From contig NW_006920412.1 of NCBI RefSeq assembly GCF_000344685.1, positions 844,649 to 908,648 of the forward strand: a stretch of DNA of 64,000 nucleotides, written 5' to 3'. The position numbers and the translations under genes were made by a program. The notes beneath the pieces are model-generated. The model saw nothing but the letters and a program-made list of their open reading frames with translations. It was not told the origin of the DNA and did no database searches. This document shows, in pieces, positions 48,383 to 60,282 of the stretch; positions within the stretch are counted from its first letter, which is position 1; each line of letters begins with the position of its first letter. The stretch is from Gloeophyllum trabeum ATCC 11539 (Eukaryota > Basidiomycota > Agaricomycetes > Gloeophyllales > Gloeophyllaceae).

Positions 48383-49680
48383 ATGACTTGGACACTCGAC
48401 TCTTGCACCTCCCTCAACCACCCCTTCAGTCTGATTCCTTCACTTTGCCACCATCCACTTGTTGAGGACCTCCTCAAGCTTCCGCCCGACCATGCGCCAC
48501 TCTTGGGTGAGTCCAGTCCCGTGTGGCGTCCACCTCGTTGAGCTGACCACGTACGCCACACAGACTATTTCACGACTCTTTCGTCTTCCCTTGCCGACCG
48601 AACAAAGGGACACCCTCCAGCCGCTGCACCAGAGTCACTGAAGCTGTTTGCCCACTCAGTGATACAGGGAGGCCGCCTACCGACATCTGTGGTCATCACG
48701 GCAATCGTCTACTTGAGCCGCGTCGCAACGTACCATTCCGACTACGACGACCTCCTCCATAGAAGAGTATTGCTGGGTGCTCTTCTGTGCGCAAACAAGG
48801 TACGTTCAATCCGTGTACCACATCGTCGCGAGCTGGATGCCGACATGCTCCTTAGTACCTTAATGACTCCTGCCATAAAGGTGCCACCTGGGCACGCATC
48901 TCGGCGAACTTTACGCCCCGCGCTATCATGCAGATCGAACTTGACTTCTTTTTCTCTATGAAGCATAAGTGCAGCATAACGAACGAAGACATTCTAGCCC
49001 ATCACGGTTTTCTGACGGGAAAGCTCCCGATCGCTGCCGCGATGCACGATAACCGCGGTCCTCTACCACAGACGCGACTCTGCCAAACTCCGTGCAATTA
49101 CCAAGGCCGCTGGCCAGGAGCCACATTGCATGCTCGTTCTGACAGCGATTTCTGTCACACAATCCCGTCCTCGCAGCTCGCTTCTATGCCTCATGTCCCA
49201 GCGGATAGCGGGTCACCAGACTCACCCCTCTACACCCCTGCACCGCCGGGACGCCCGCGACGCTTTCTAATCGCTTCCGACCAGGCAATGTACCTCGAGA
49301 ATCCTTCTCGGGAGGTGAGGAGGGAAGAGAATAGATGGTGTGAGACGCCATCAGCGCGGGATGGCATTGATAACCCACAGGTCGGCGTCAAATCCTGCGC
49401 AGGGTCCCGATATCGATCCGAGAGCGCGCAGGGCGCCTCGGATACTCCACTCACACTCGCGGACTTGTTGAGGAGGTACAATGAGCCCGTCCCCAGCGTG
49501 CTCGATAACCGCAGTCGACATGATGGCGAGTGCCGATGCACTTCCACTGGCAGCAAGCCTACAGGTTCTCCTTCAAGACCTCGCCGCTCGACCTCTCGTA
49601 GGTCGGATCCCTATCCCTCGCCCATGTACCGGCGCGAACGTGATCAATTCGTGTATCGGCCCCGCAACGCCAGAAGCTGA
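48383..49680 (+). CDS. Pho80-type cyclin
   Basis: Cyclin partner of a Pho85-like kinase. The protein starts MTWTLDSCTSLNHPFSLIPS. After an intron it continues DYFTTLSSSLADRTKGHPP. The cyclin box reads LKLFAHSVIQGGRLPTSVVI, TAIVYLSRVATYHSDYDDLL, HRRVLLGALLCANK, then across an intron KYLNDSCHKGATWARISANF and IMQIELDFFFSMKHKCSITN. NKYLNDSCHKGATWA and the ELDFF segment are strongly conserved in PHO80/PCL cyclins. The C-terminal third is disordered, rich in Pro, Ser and Arg (SPDSPLYTPAPPGRPRR), ending RERDQFVYRPRNARS. Which Pho85-cyclin branch (phosphate, polarity or glycogen) is not decidable from sequence alone. Confidence 0.86.
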
Positions 49681-50306
49681 AATCAATTGGAACGATTATA
49701 CCTCCCTTCTGCATACCCGGGCGTCTTCCGCATTTTCGGGCTTATTGGATCATTGGAACTACGTTGAACACTGCCCTCTGCATCATATTCATAGAAATTT
49801 CTAATTGCATCTGTTGTAACTCTCTCATCTAACTTAGTAACCACATCTGTTGTAACTCTCCCCTGACGCTAATTGAATCTCTGTTGAATCGGGGCGGACT
49901 ACCGGACGCGAGGCGTATCCGAACAGGATTCAATCCATTGAACAAGCGTTCCATTCCGCTCTGAACGTGGCAGCCCAAATATACATTTTCAGACGGTGGA
50001 ATCTAAGACATGACTGAAGGACTATGACTACAAAGTCTATCCTTGCGGTGTGAACTACTGATGAAAAGCTATGGTAATGACAGAGGTTGGTTGACATGCC
50101 TTAAGTCCATTGTTGGGAATGAACAACGGCGCTATGAGCTGACAAGAATGCCAACGGGAACATGCAAGGGGATGTGGCGTTGGCTGAATATAAAGCATAA
50201 TGAGGGGCACATTGACAGGCAGATAGATAAGGAACGGGTCCGTAGCGCTGCCCAAGCCGAAGATAGAAACCACCAGGGAAAACAAAGCACACTGAATTCA
50301 TCCTCC
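49681..50306. other. Convergent 3' region with a short direct repeat
   Basis: 626 bp between two stop codons. The 17-mer CATCTGTTGTAACTCTC occurs twice, at 49808-49824 and 49844-49860, just after the cyclin gene. No gene seen. Confidence 0.45.
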
Positions 50307-51867
50307 CTAATCCGAATACGCAGGCGGCGCATCGGTGGGAGCCTGACCTGTACCTAAACCTGACCCCGATCCTGAAGGGCCGGGCTCCGGGGAGCGCACA
50401 ACTCTCCCACCATCCTTATGTACGACCACATTCGCCGACTCCCTCCTCGGCCGGTAGGTGGCCTTCTCGCCTCGAGGTGACTCCGGTCCGGCCCCGGACA
50501 TCGTCGACGCAGGCGACATCGGACGCTGCTCCGGATTCGCCACCTGTAAGCGCCGCCGGTGCTCCTGCGCACTCACCGCCGTACCCTCAGTGCCCAGCCC
50601 ATGTCCCAAGTCAGAACCTATGCCCAGCCCGTCCGTATTGGGGTTCCAATCCGACAGCGCGCTGTCTACGCCGGGCGTATGCGGCGGATGTGCGTGCTGC
50701 TGCGAAGCTTGGATCAAAGGCTGCATGGAACCAGACGTGGATGGTCGTGATGATGCAGTCTGTGGTTGGCTCGGACCTGGAGATAACGCAGTCCCAGGCA
50801 TCATGAGAGGTGCCAGTGATCCATTTCGTCCGTGGCCAGTTGGGGATGTGTTATTCGTACGAGGGGCTAGAGGCGGTGAATTCGCTAATGGAGCTGTGTT
50901 GGGTTCCGCGTGGTCATGGGCTGATAAAGGAGGGGTGGAGCGACCAACAAGGCCGTATTGATATGGCTTAGGCTCCGCTTCACTGGCAAGGTCGAGGTTG
51001 CGTGACTTGTTCCGGCGGACGGGATATGCTACAGTATCTTCAGGACCATCGTCGAATAGATCGTCGAAGTTGTATCGCCTTCTTCGCCTGCGCAGAGTTA
51101 TGAGTATGACGACTCAGACTCAGTTGGACGGAGACATCGTATACACACCATATTAGCCACAATATCCCGATAATTGATATCAACCCTACGACACCACCGA
51201 TGGTACCACCTATAATAGGAGCTAATGCCACATTACGATGGCTGCCGCCGTTTCCGTCTGACAGACTCGTCGCAGGTAATGTAGTAGGTACATATACCGC
51301 GGTCGGGCTACCCGTGGACGTGATGGTGAGGATAGTATAGCTCACAGATCCATCTGATAGCGTAGTGGCTTGACTGGTTGTCAAAGTTGTAAGCGGGGTC
51401 GAGGTGGAAAGAACAGAGGTAGTTGTGGAACTCTCAGGTAGGTGAGTGGTCGTCTGCGGAGCGGATGATGGAGGCGGCGATGATCCATTACCGGTATTAG
51501 CGCACGAAGTGGAATAAAGGGTTGCGGTTGCGGAAGTTTGCGTCACGGGAATGGTCAAGACGACGGGGACTTGGACAGTGCTGGTTTCACCACCTACGGG
51601 TCGATGGATCAATCGTTACGACGGGAAACACTTTCGTGTCGCGCAACAAGACCACTCACCAGCGATGGTGCTGACTGACTCAACGACTGTGGAAGAGACA
51701 CATGTGGTCGAATTGCTCACTGTGGCAGTGGAAAGGCATGATTCACTGGTGATCGTGGTCACGGATGCAGGCAAAGTAGTGATCGAATTTGAGAACGACG
51801 TCGACTCAGAGTTCGAGACGACAGTCGTATACTGGGTCGCTGTAGGAATCGGAGTACACTGCGACAT
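50307..51867 (-). CDS. Mucin-like single-pass membrane protein
   Basis: The N-terminal half is a Ser/Thr-rich extracellular-type region (VVSNSESTSFSNSITTLPAS; SSTTTSVLSTSTPLTTLTTS) with a few Cys (SSTVVESVSTIAGEWSCC), likely heavily O-glycosylated. One hydrophobic helix of about 23 residues follows near 51130-51235 (APIIGGTIGGVVGLISIIGI) and continues into RRRRYNFDDLFDDGPEDTVA, a basic stop-transfer followed by an acidic patch. The cytosolic tail is disordered and rich in Pro and Ser (PTGHGRNGSLAPLMMPG), ending TGQAPTDAPPAYSD, where PPAY is a WW-domain/arrestin-type motif. No cleavable signal peptide is obvious at the ATG, so the start or first exon may be incomplete. The layout resembles wall-stress sensors (Mid2/Wsc-like), but no WSC domain is present. 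Confidence 0.75.
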
Positions 51868-52539
51868 TCGTTTGCGGGAGTAAACAATGCGCTGGTAGCC
51901 ACAAGTTTTGTATCGTTCTCAATGCTCAGGCTGGCTGAAGTCTATCGCGAGTCAGCACTGCTCGTGAAACAAAAAGGGGAACGCGAGCGTAAAGTAAGCG
52001 TCGACAGCAGCGACGGACGTGAATGTAGAAGGTAAAGAGGGACCAATCACAAGAGAAACCAAGAAAGAGCGAGAGACCCGAGTTGGATGTGTTGCACAGC
52101 AGCGGACGCCTGCCCAAGCCGATGTAGACTCTTCCAGACGGCGACATGTGGCCGCCTCGTGTTTCGGCTTCTGCCGGGCCGGTACTGGCCACACTCACTG
52201 TGGCATGGTCAATTGCAACCAGGCGATGCGAAGTCCATGCAGCAAGTGTATTCAAAGTTACACGGGTATCAAGCCTCGGGGAAAACATTCTATACCGCGC
52301 GATAGTCGCGTTGAACAGGCAAACACCGCTTTCCCTTGTAAAGGGATCGTTCCCTGCCCGACGACCGCAAAACACTTGTCAGACACATTATATCAAGGTA
52401 TCCTAAGTTGATGTCGCCCATTACCCCAAATTATGTACTAGAACGTCGAAAACATGGTGAGGTATCCATTGTAGCGCTGTTAGCTGTCAGATCGGGAGGC
52501 CACATTAGCTTCTTCGTACCTCCAATTTATAGCAGTCAC
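51868..52539. other. Intergenic, promoter of mucin-like gene
   Basis: 672 bp; overlapping short frames here show no motifs. No gene supported. Confidence 0.4.
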
Positions 52540-53319
52540 TCACCTAGTCGCTGCTCGTCTGAGTTCTTTTCGTTTCGGCGTCTTCTTCCCAAGCGCCTGC
52601 ACTTGGGTCTTCTTGCTATTGGGTATATCATCGGTGGACCCCCCATCCGCCCGTTCAGGTTCGCCTACGTCCACTAGAGACATTCGTCTGCAAAAGTCCG
52701 GGTCGATCTCCTCCTCCCACACACGGCCCTCTTCCTCCTTTTCATCGGCCGCAGCAGACTTCTCCTCTGACTTTCGCCGCACTATGACCACGGTCTTGCC
52801 GTCAGAGGGGGGGCTGCTATCCCCAATTGGCTGCGCATCGGCTTCCTGATGGACCAGCTCCTGCTTCCGCGCAACACGCCTCCACCAACTCTTGCTTGCA
52901 CCCACCATCTTCCGTCCGAGCACCACAACAGGATCCTCTTCTCTCACAATAGTCGGCAATGGCTCCCCCTCCGTAACATAAATAGTGTCCCCCCGCTCCG
53001 CCGCAGCCTCGAGCTCCTGCATCAGACGTTTATTCCGAAGTAGTCGCGAGCGCGCCCCGACGCCATAGTGAAAGGATGGATGGCGGGATCGTGATTTCTC
53101 CGTAACAGGGAGCGGGGCGAACTTGACGTTCACGCCAGAACTATTTCGTGGGGCTAGAGAAGGGAGTGATCGCGCGGTATGCAGCTCGGAGGACGGAATG
53201 CTGAGCGACGGCTCGCGTGAAGACTCTGGCGTTGACTCTAGCGACGGGGAGGCTGGGAATGAATGGGATTTCACGAGTAAAGAATGACTTTGGTCGGCTT
53301 GTGGTTGTTCGTCAGACAT
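52540..53319 (-). CDS. Conserved-type hypothetical, charged disordered protein
   Basis: Single-exon frame of 259 residues with an ATG at 53319 (MSDEQPQADQSHSLLVKS). Ser/Pro-rich N-terminus, then SRHPSFHYGVGARSRLLRNK and RLMQELEAAAERGDTIYVTE, a short helical stretch. After that come VVLGRKMVGASKSWWRRVAR, a Lys/Glu-rich part (SEEKSAAADEKEEEGRVWEE) and a basic tail (KKTPKRKELRRAATR). I recognise no domain. It has no hydrophobic segment and no signal peptide; the basic end could be a nuclear signal. An uninterrupted frame of this length in an intron-dense genome supports coding. Confidence 0.65.
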   Translation of the reverse strand: MSDEQPQADQSHSLLVKSHSFPASPSLESTPESSREPSLSIPSSELHTARSLPSLAPRNSSGVNVKFAPLPVTEKSRSRHPSFHYGVGARSRLLRNKRLMQELEAAAERGDTIYVTEGEPLPTIVREEDPVVVLGRKMVGASKSWWRRVARKQELVHQEADAQPIGDSSPPSDGKTVVIVRRKSEEKSAAADEKEEEGRVWEEEIDPDFCRRMSLVDVGEPERADGGSTDDIPNSKKTQVQALGKKTPKRKELRRAATR

Positions 53320-53729
53320 GAATGTGAGAGCAAGGGCGGGGGAATATTTGTTGAACCGAGAGGAATCCAGAGTTGCGAAAGCAGATAGATAGCGAGGGTG
53401 GACCTCTATAAATTAATGCGAATGGCGCAGCGACAAGAAGGAAAGAAAACCGAGGTGTGGGACGGCAGCGATGCAGCGGGAGACAACCAGCCCTCGGATG
53501 CCTACCGACGCGCCCGGGAACGAAATTTCGGCGAATTGATGGGACCGCATAAAGTAGCCGAGCCATCAATTGTCTACCAGCCCGTTCCTCTCAGTCCAGA
53601 CTCCAGACTCATGACGCGCCTCAACTGTGTCTGAAGTTGCTTCATTGCTTTGTTGATTGCTATAGTCTGGCTTCATAGACACGTTCACGTTGAGGATGCC
53701 AGTGATCTTCAGAGAGGAACCTGTCCAAT
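53320..53729. promoter_or_regulatory. Divergent promoter region, hypothetical / iml1
   Basis: 410 bp between divergent ATGs. It includes TATAAATTA near 53406-53414. No other motif noted. Confidence 0.35.
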
Positions 53730-56700
53730 ATGTCTTCGTCTCGAGCGGAATCACAGCAGCCCCAGTTCAACAGGCGGCGGTCCAATACCGCCTCATCTCT
53801 GTTTAGAGGTCCCCCAGCGACACCGCTCAAAGTCGGCGACAAAAAGGTCTTCACGACCTGGGTGTACGACCCCAAGGACACGCCGACCGTCATCTTCAAC
53901 CACACCCTGTGGCCGGGCGTTGCGGAGGGAGACATGTTCTCCGTGCGCTCGCCCAGCGCGGACGACGCGTCTGGATTCTTCTTCATCGCGTCCAAGGACG
54001 AGGGCAGCGTGAAGCCTCAACTGCAGGTCATCTCTTACCTTGGCCCGGTCGGCGGACAGTCGATAGTTTGACCATGGCTTGCATATAGATATCCATACCG
54101 CGGCACGTGGCGGATACCTTCGGTCTCAGGAATAACGGGGAGGTCCTATTGACCAAGGTAGAGGCGAAGTAGACCATGAATACGCGTGCGATACTCACGC
54201 GATATCTTAGGTGGACAAAGACAAATGCTCCGCCGACCATATAGAATTCATCTTCCAGGATCAGTATCTAGGCCGCAATGATATGTGGAGACTTGGCAAG
54301 CAACTAGTAGGCCAGTGCATCTACGTCGAACAGGAAGTTTCATTCATCGGAGCTCCCGCTGCGAAAATTGAGGCCATCTATGTGGATGGCAACAAGGTCC
54401 GTGACACTGCAATCTTGCTGTGGTTGCTCTCGTAAATGTAAGAGGGTAGGTGTCGGCTGCTTATGTTACAGCAGCAACGAAGGCGATCTTCCGCTCATTG
54501 ACCGCCCGAGCAACAATATTCATCCAAGTCTGCCGTGAGCTATGGGAGTTTGCTGGCGACGGCGAACGTTATTATGAGAAGATTGTCCACTCGTTCCTAC
54601 CTGCTCTTTTCAACAAATGGCGCGAAGCTGGTACAAACCATATTGTCACAATTGTGCTGATATCCAGGGTCTACTATGACAGTTCTGAGACTGAGTACGC
54701 GGCGGGTCCCCTGCGGCGAGACGACGACGGGAACTGGTACAAAGATTTCTACAAAATCATTACTGATCTGGAGGTCATCTACGACTGGAAGCCCACTCTC
54801 ATCGATCTCAAGAATTCTTTCTGGGCCTTCCAGCGTGACATCCTTCTGACCCATCATTACCACCGAGCACTGGTTGGCATGCCATCGCAATCGTCTGAGA
54901 ACCCGCTGGACCAGGTGCGACTGGTGGGACGCCTCTCGTGTGCGCATGACGGCCCCATCCTCGAGGCGATCAATTTGGGCCTAAACCCGACGGAGACCCA
55001 TTATATTGACCGCTCCCTCTCGCTGACTGGGTCGTCGACGATTCTCATTACTCCCGGGACGGGATACTTCAGGGTATCGAAGCAGCTGCTGAGACTCACG
55101 ACGATGCGTATGCTGGACCAGGGCTTTGGCCTGGATCTGGTGTCCTTAGCCAAACCCCCGCTGCATCAAAGCCCGATATTCTCATTCTCTGGTACTGAAC
55201 CTGAACTACGTTCTGAGCGGGAGGGCAGGCTCGGAGCACGGATCATCGACCCGTTATGGGGTGGCGATGATGCCCTTGCGGATTCGCCGGGAAGGGAGAG
55301 GACGACGTTTTGGTGGGACCCGTTCTGGATGTCCGTCTCGTTCTGGGACAAACAAATGGATTTACCTTTCAGAGAGGACAGGTAGGTGTTGTAAGTGTTC
55401 AGAAGAGGGAATACTCTTGACCGGTACTTCAGGTTTATTGCTCGAGCCAAGATGTACGAGGTGGAGATGCTAGGTCTCCTGGACCATGATGTACTTTCCA
55501 GCATAGAAGTGCCTTATTTGCCAGAGCAGCGCATGCAAGCCTCTACACCCTCTTCCGAGGCAGGTCCGGATAACAAGCTGACCAAGCAGGAGGCCGATCT
55601 ATTCGACCAGAACGTATTCTCTTTCCATAGAGAACCTAAGCCAACTACAACAGGCCGGAATTCTCTCGCGTCTTCACTTAGCGGGACCGTTGTTGCCCCT
55701 TCGTCACTACGGTCCTCTGTAATCTCTCAGAGGTCATCCATGATCTCTCAAGCGGCGCTCTCGACTTCCGGTAGGTTCCAGACCATCGAGGAGAGCCCTT
55801 TGCGGGCCACACGAGACCTACCATCTGGACAATTCTCCGAATCCGAACATCCAACCCCTCTTGTATCTCTCAGTGGTCTGAGCAGCTCGCCGTCCCAAGC
55901 CTCTATTCTGTCCACCCAGTCGACAGCTTCTGCGTCCACCATGTCGTCGACTAACCCTGATGGCAGACCTCGAAGGCCAGGCTCCACTCGCAGCGTCCTT
56001 AGCTCCAAATTCTCAGCTCCCTCCTGGCTGTTCAATGCCTTCAGAAGCGGACCCAGTCACCCGCAGACTTCTCCTGTCTCCGCGCCGGGTGTATCCACCT
56101 CTCACACTGGTACTCCTGTCTCAACGCCGAAGGCTACGGACGCGACTTCGTCAACGCCCACTAGCACATCAACCGTTTCACGGCCTCCGAAACCTGTCAG
56201 TATCAGGAATAATCCGTCCGGCCGCGTGATGATGAACCGGGCCCTGGAAGAGGATGTGTATGGCCTTGCTCGCAACCGTTCTTCTCCTGTCAACACTCCT
56301 CCACGCGATGATGCTACCTTCGGTAGACGTAATACCGCTATCAGCCTGACGATCGGTCCGATGTCTTCGTCTCCCAGTTTCCGCACGAATCCTTCCAGAC
56401 CCAGATCTTCGGTGGCTCCCAGTCAGTCCATCCTCGCCCGCCGCTGGGAGCATATGTTCCCTCATCCGTTGTACAAGCATGATATCAAGTGGGGATCCAT
56501 GACTACGCCAGGATGCCTTCCCCTTACGACGGAGTATTTCCCTTCGGCTTCCGACCTTGAAGCTTCGTACGATCTACACGACTACGAAACATACATCGAC
56601 CCATCTGAGATCAAATCATACCTGGTCAAGCCCCCACCTCCAAGCAACTCTCCAGATCAGGAAAGGCGAGCATGGGCATTGATGATTATGCGAGTTATGG

Positions 56701-58732
56701 CCGCGGTCAGATTAGCGCAAGGATTTCAATTTATTCTCCAGCCAGCACGGAACAAGGATGAAGATATTCCCAATCCACTTCGGCGGACCCACTCCTTCAT
56801 GACGGAAGAAGAAACGGTGCCTAGGGTGAGAGGGGCATCAGAAGTCCTCGTATCACCCGAAGAACCCGTATACCTCAGTATGAGCAACGAGATTCATCGT
56901 ATCTCTTACAATGGTGAGGCCGTACAAATCCGGAGATACGTCAGAAGGTTACCTCCAATCCGTCCATTCCAGTATCAATGCTTGATATGGCCTAAGCTCG
57001 GTGTTGGTTATACTGAACTGAAGACCTCTTTCGTCTCCCATGGCTTGGAAAACTATCTGTGGAACAGGTCAGTTGACAAAATAATCTTATGAGCCACCTT
57101 ACTCACCCAACGATCCCTAGATTAGATATGGTTGTTGCAGGGTTTGAACCGCAGTTCAACGAATCCTTGAGGTACTGGAGGACCCGTTTCGTCGTCATAC
57201 CCACGCCGGAATCACCATCGGCCTCTATCGGTCCAGCTGGAGAAAAGCTGAATGAAGAGGAAACTCGTCTTCTGGGTATGGATAAACTTGCGGAGATGTT
57301 CACTCGCCTCCGCTGGCGTCCTCCTGAAGATAAGAATAACGCTGTCACTCCTGTTAGATTTTTGCCGACCGACCTTGGTCCTACAGCATGCCTGTTTGAC
57401 GATCATCTGATAGCGCAGCTTGACGAGATTCACGCCAAGGGACCTTTGAGGAAGAAGAAGGTGGAGAGAGACATCGCATCGATGTCAATCGCTAATATCG
57501 CAAAAGCAATGCGAGAGGAAGATGGAGTTCCTATTAAGGATCGCTGGTGGCATGGTCGGAGGTACACAAGTGTTTTCACTGGGGCGGAGTTCATCTCATG
57601 GCTCCTACGGGAGTTCCGAGACGTCTCGACTAGGGAGCAAGGGGCGGAGATAGGACAAAAGCTCATGGAGCAGGGCCTGTTAGAGCACGCCAGGGGAGCT
57701 CACGGCTTCCTAGACGGGTGAGCTTCGCTCTTCTAGTTATCTGGACCTTAGATCATTTTATGAATGCAGGCACTACTTCTATCAGCTGAAGGGCGAGTTT
57801 GCCGTGCCTATGACACCGCGAAATAGCTGGTTCCGGCCGTCTCGCCACGTTTCCAATCCTGAAGATAGTGGCCCTCGTGCTGGCCACTATCCAGGTAGTA
57901 CAGCCAAGGGACTCAGCCCGAGAAAGGGCAAGAAGCGCCTCATCCTGAGTCAAAGTATGGTCATTGACATAGATCCCGCAAAGGTGGGTGGACTTCTGTG
58001 GCAGTTAGCAAACGCCAAAGAGGGCTCACCGTAGCCGTTATTCAGCGAAGCGATCAGGCGGAATGTGTGGTTTTACACCACGATATTATCCATAACCCTG
58101 CGACTTGCTTTCATTTCGAGTTGCACTGGATCGGGACAACGGCTCGCTGTATCGAAGATACACTGCGTCAATGGAGCCGCACTATTGAACGATATGGCCT
58201 AAAACTTGTTGAAGCTTATGTAGGCCAGATCGCTGACATCAGGGACCGCAATGCCTTCCAATCTTGTTTCCCCATCCGTCCCGTCGTTCCTTCTCCCTTC
58301 GTCCCGGGACTGGAGAGGCGGGTTCCGGAAGGAACACAAACCGCATATTACTTTGAGTATGCGCTCCTCAAGCGATTCGGGTTCGTGCTCGACATTGAAG
58401 CGGCACACCTTTATCCGGAGCAGATTGATGTCGTCTACTCGTACCGGCGGTCACCCTTCAACTACTCCCAGTTTATCCATCGTACCGGCGTCGCCTTCGT
58501 GCAGGTGCTAGGGAAGAGCCAGGGCTTCTTGTTCCTGACCAACCGTCTCATGGCTCCTGGGCGGATGGGTACGTTGAAGAGCAAAGAACAAGGTCCTGCG
58601 GTCGCAGCCGAAGAGCTCAGGGTCAAGCTTCACGCGTTCTGTCAAGATCGTCAACAGCTCAACAAATTCTATGACGAGGAACTAGCGCAATTAACGGAAG
58701 TACCAGAGGAACCACCACCTCTCAGTATATAG
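53730..58732 (+). CDS. iml1: Iml1/DEPDC5, catalytic subunit of SEACIT/GATOR1
   Basis: GAP subunit for Gtr1/RagA that turns TORC1 off when amino acids are scarce, acting at the vacuole. The N-terminal part reads VFTTWVYDPKDTPTVIFNHT and ISIPRHVADTFGLRNNGEV, then HIEFIFQDQYLGRNDMWRL, a signature of the family. Next is the SABA-type region RATIFIQVCRELWEFAGDGE with HSFLPALFNKWREAGTNHIV and LISRVYYDS. A long Ser/Thr/Pro-rich linker follows (about 55590-56420), then RRWEHMFPHPLYKHDIKWGS and LPLTTEYFPS. A DEP domain is at about 57540-57800 (FTGAEFISWLLREFRD; KLMEQGLLEHARGAHGF). The C-terminal domain includes HLYPEQIDVVYSYRRSPFNY and ends TEVPEEPPPLSI. About six introns. Its substrate GTPase Gtr1 is encoded at 32345-33639 in this window. 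Confidence 0.93.
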
Positions 58733-58761
58733 TGTAGTACGCACGTGCGCAGCCCGTATTG

Positions 58762-59527
58762 TTACGACACTTCATTTGCACTTACAACTATATCCCGTCC
58801 ATTGGCTCGCACGGACCGACGTTGAGGGTCGCGGGATAGAGGTTTTCGCATGTCTGAGACATGCATTGATGAACGCCGTACGAATGAATGGAGAAAAACG
58901 TACCGAAGGCGTCCTCTTCGTCTCTTCCTCCCGGCCCCAACCCTAGGCTCCCATAATACTCCCTTACCCGGCGATAAACGCTGTATCCAAGGCCCTCATA
59001 CATCTTTATGGCCACTTTGTTTGCACAACGGACGTATAAATCGACGAAGAAACCCTTGTAGACCTCGTCTGAGACAAATTCCAGGAGGCCCATCATTTTA
59101 CGACCTAAAGAGAGACGGCGGTACTCGGGCGCGACGGATAGAGCGGTGACGTGTCCATGCCACTCGAGGCCACTGCCTTCAGCCTTTCCGAGGACTGGGT
59201 TACGACGTTAGCTACACCATAACGCGTACGGACGTTAGAGCGCGACTCACCGTAGCCCATAAGTCGGCCACTGGGGGCCTCCTGCACGCAGCATAGGTCT
59301 GGCCATCTTGACAAGTAGTTCAGGTAGAACGAGATACCGTACTACTGGGCCTTAAAAACCATCGTTTCTGAAGCATACTTCAGAGGGGTTACTCACTGTC
59401 TCCGTCCAAATATCCAAGTTGCTGCCACCGGCATGTCAAAGGCCAGCATGGGGAGAACGCGACAAGTGACTTACATGTTGTTGAACTTGAAGAGGTCAGT
59501 AGCTCTGAAAGGTCGCAAAACACTCAT
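58762..59527 (-). CDS. nat3: N-terminal acetyltransferase NatB catalytic subunit
   Basis: Acetylates proteins starting Met-Asp/Glu/Asn/Gln (Naa20). The protein begins MSVLRPFRATDLFKFNNIN, continuing LDIWTET after the first intron; this opening is nearly invariant in Naa20. Next are YGISFYLNYLSRWPDLCCVQ, SGRLMGYG and, after an intron, WHGHVTALSVAPEYRRLSLG, where the acetyl-CoA loop begins, then KMMGLLEFVSDEVYKGFFVD and LYVRCANKVAIKMYEGLGYS. A last exon encodes DMRKPLSRDPQRRSVR, ending VVSANEVS. Introns fall after FNN, TET, MGYG and DAF. The stop is only 30 bp from the convergent iml1 stop. Confidence 0.93.
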
Positions 59528-60282
59528 GACGTTGTTTCCTGGATGCTTGACGGGAGGAGACCTTTCGGTGAAGTTACGTACGGAAGGAGATGAACCGCTC
59601 GCATGCCTGCCAGGTGACCCGTTTTCGACCGATACTCACGACACGACGACATGAACTTTGTCTATTCACCCATGTATGATCATCTCGAGCCTCCTACACC
59701 ATGCGAGCTGGACCAATACGCTCCTCAGAGGCTGGCATGGACAAGAAATTAGGCACATCGCAGACGGACAGTCATTGCAGAATCAAGCGCCGTGCTACCA
59801 TACAAAATCGCGACTCCCAGAAAGACAGCCATCAAAATGGAACATACATAGCCTCCCTACAACATACAGTACAATAGCATGGGCTAATGGCGAGAAAAGT
59901 AAGGACAAGGTCGTCTCAAGGTCGCGAGGACGGGAGAAATTTCCGAGTGCAGCCGGGTCATATACTAGTAGCTTCCCTATTTAGTAAAGAGACCTTCCAT
60001 TTTAGGAAGGCAGTAGCTTATGCATCTCTTTGTCCCCGCCGCATTGTTACCCGTGAGGACCAAGAACAATAACCTGAAGAATGATGCCTCCCGAGCATTT
60101 ACGTATCAGGTCCTTATAAATGTACGGTGCAGGGATCAAGGTCTACACCTTCACTTGTAGGTCCTTGTCGCCTCCGCAAGTTTCTTCACCCTCTTGGTAG
60201 TGCTGGGCACTTTTCTTGATACGACATAGACTCTCCTACACTTCTCCATAGGTTTAACGATTTTGCAATCCAATCGCTCAAT
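59528..60282. other. Divergent promoter region, nat3 / DUF7598-like
   Basis: 755 bp. Short frames at 59658-60072 have no recognisable motif or splice partner. No gene supported. Confidence 0.4.
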
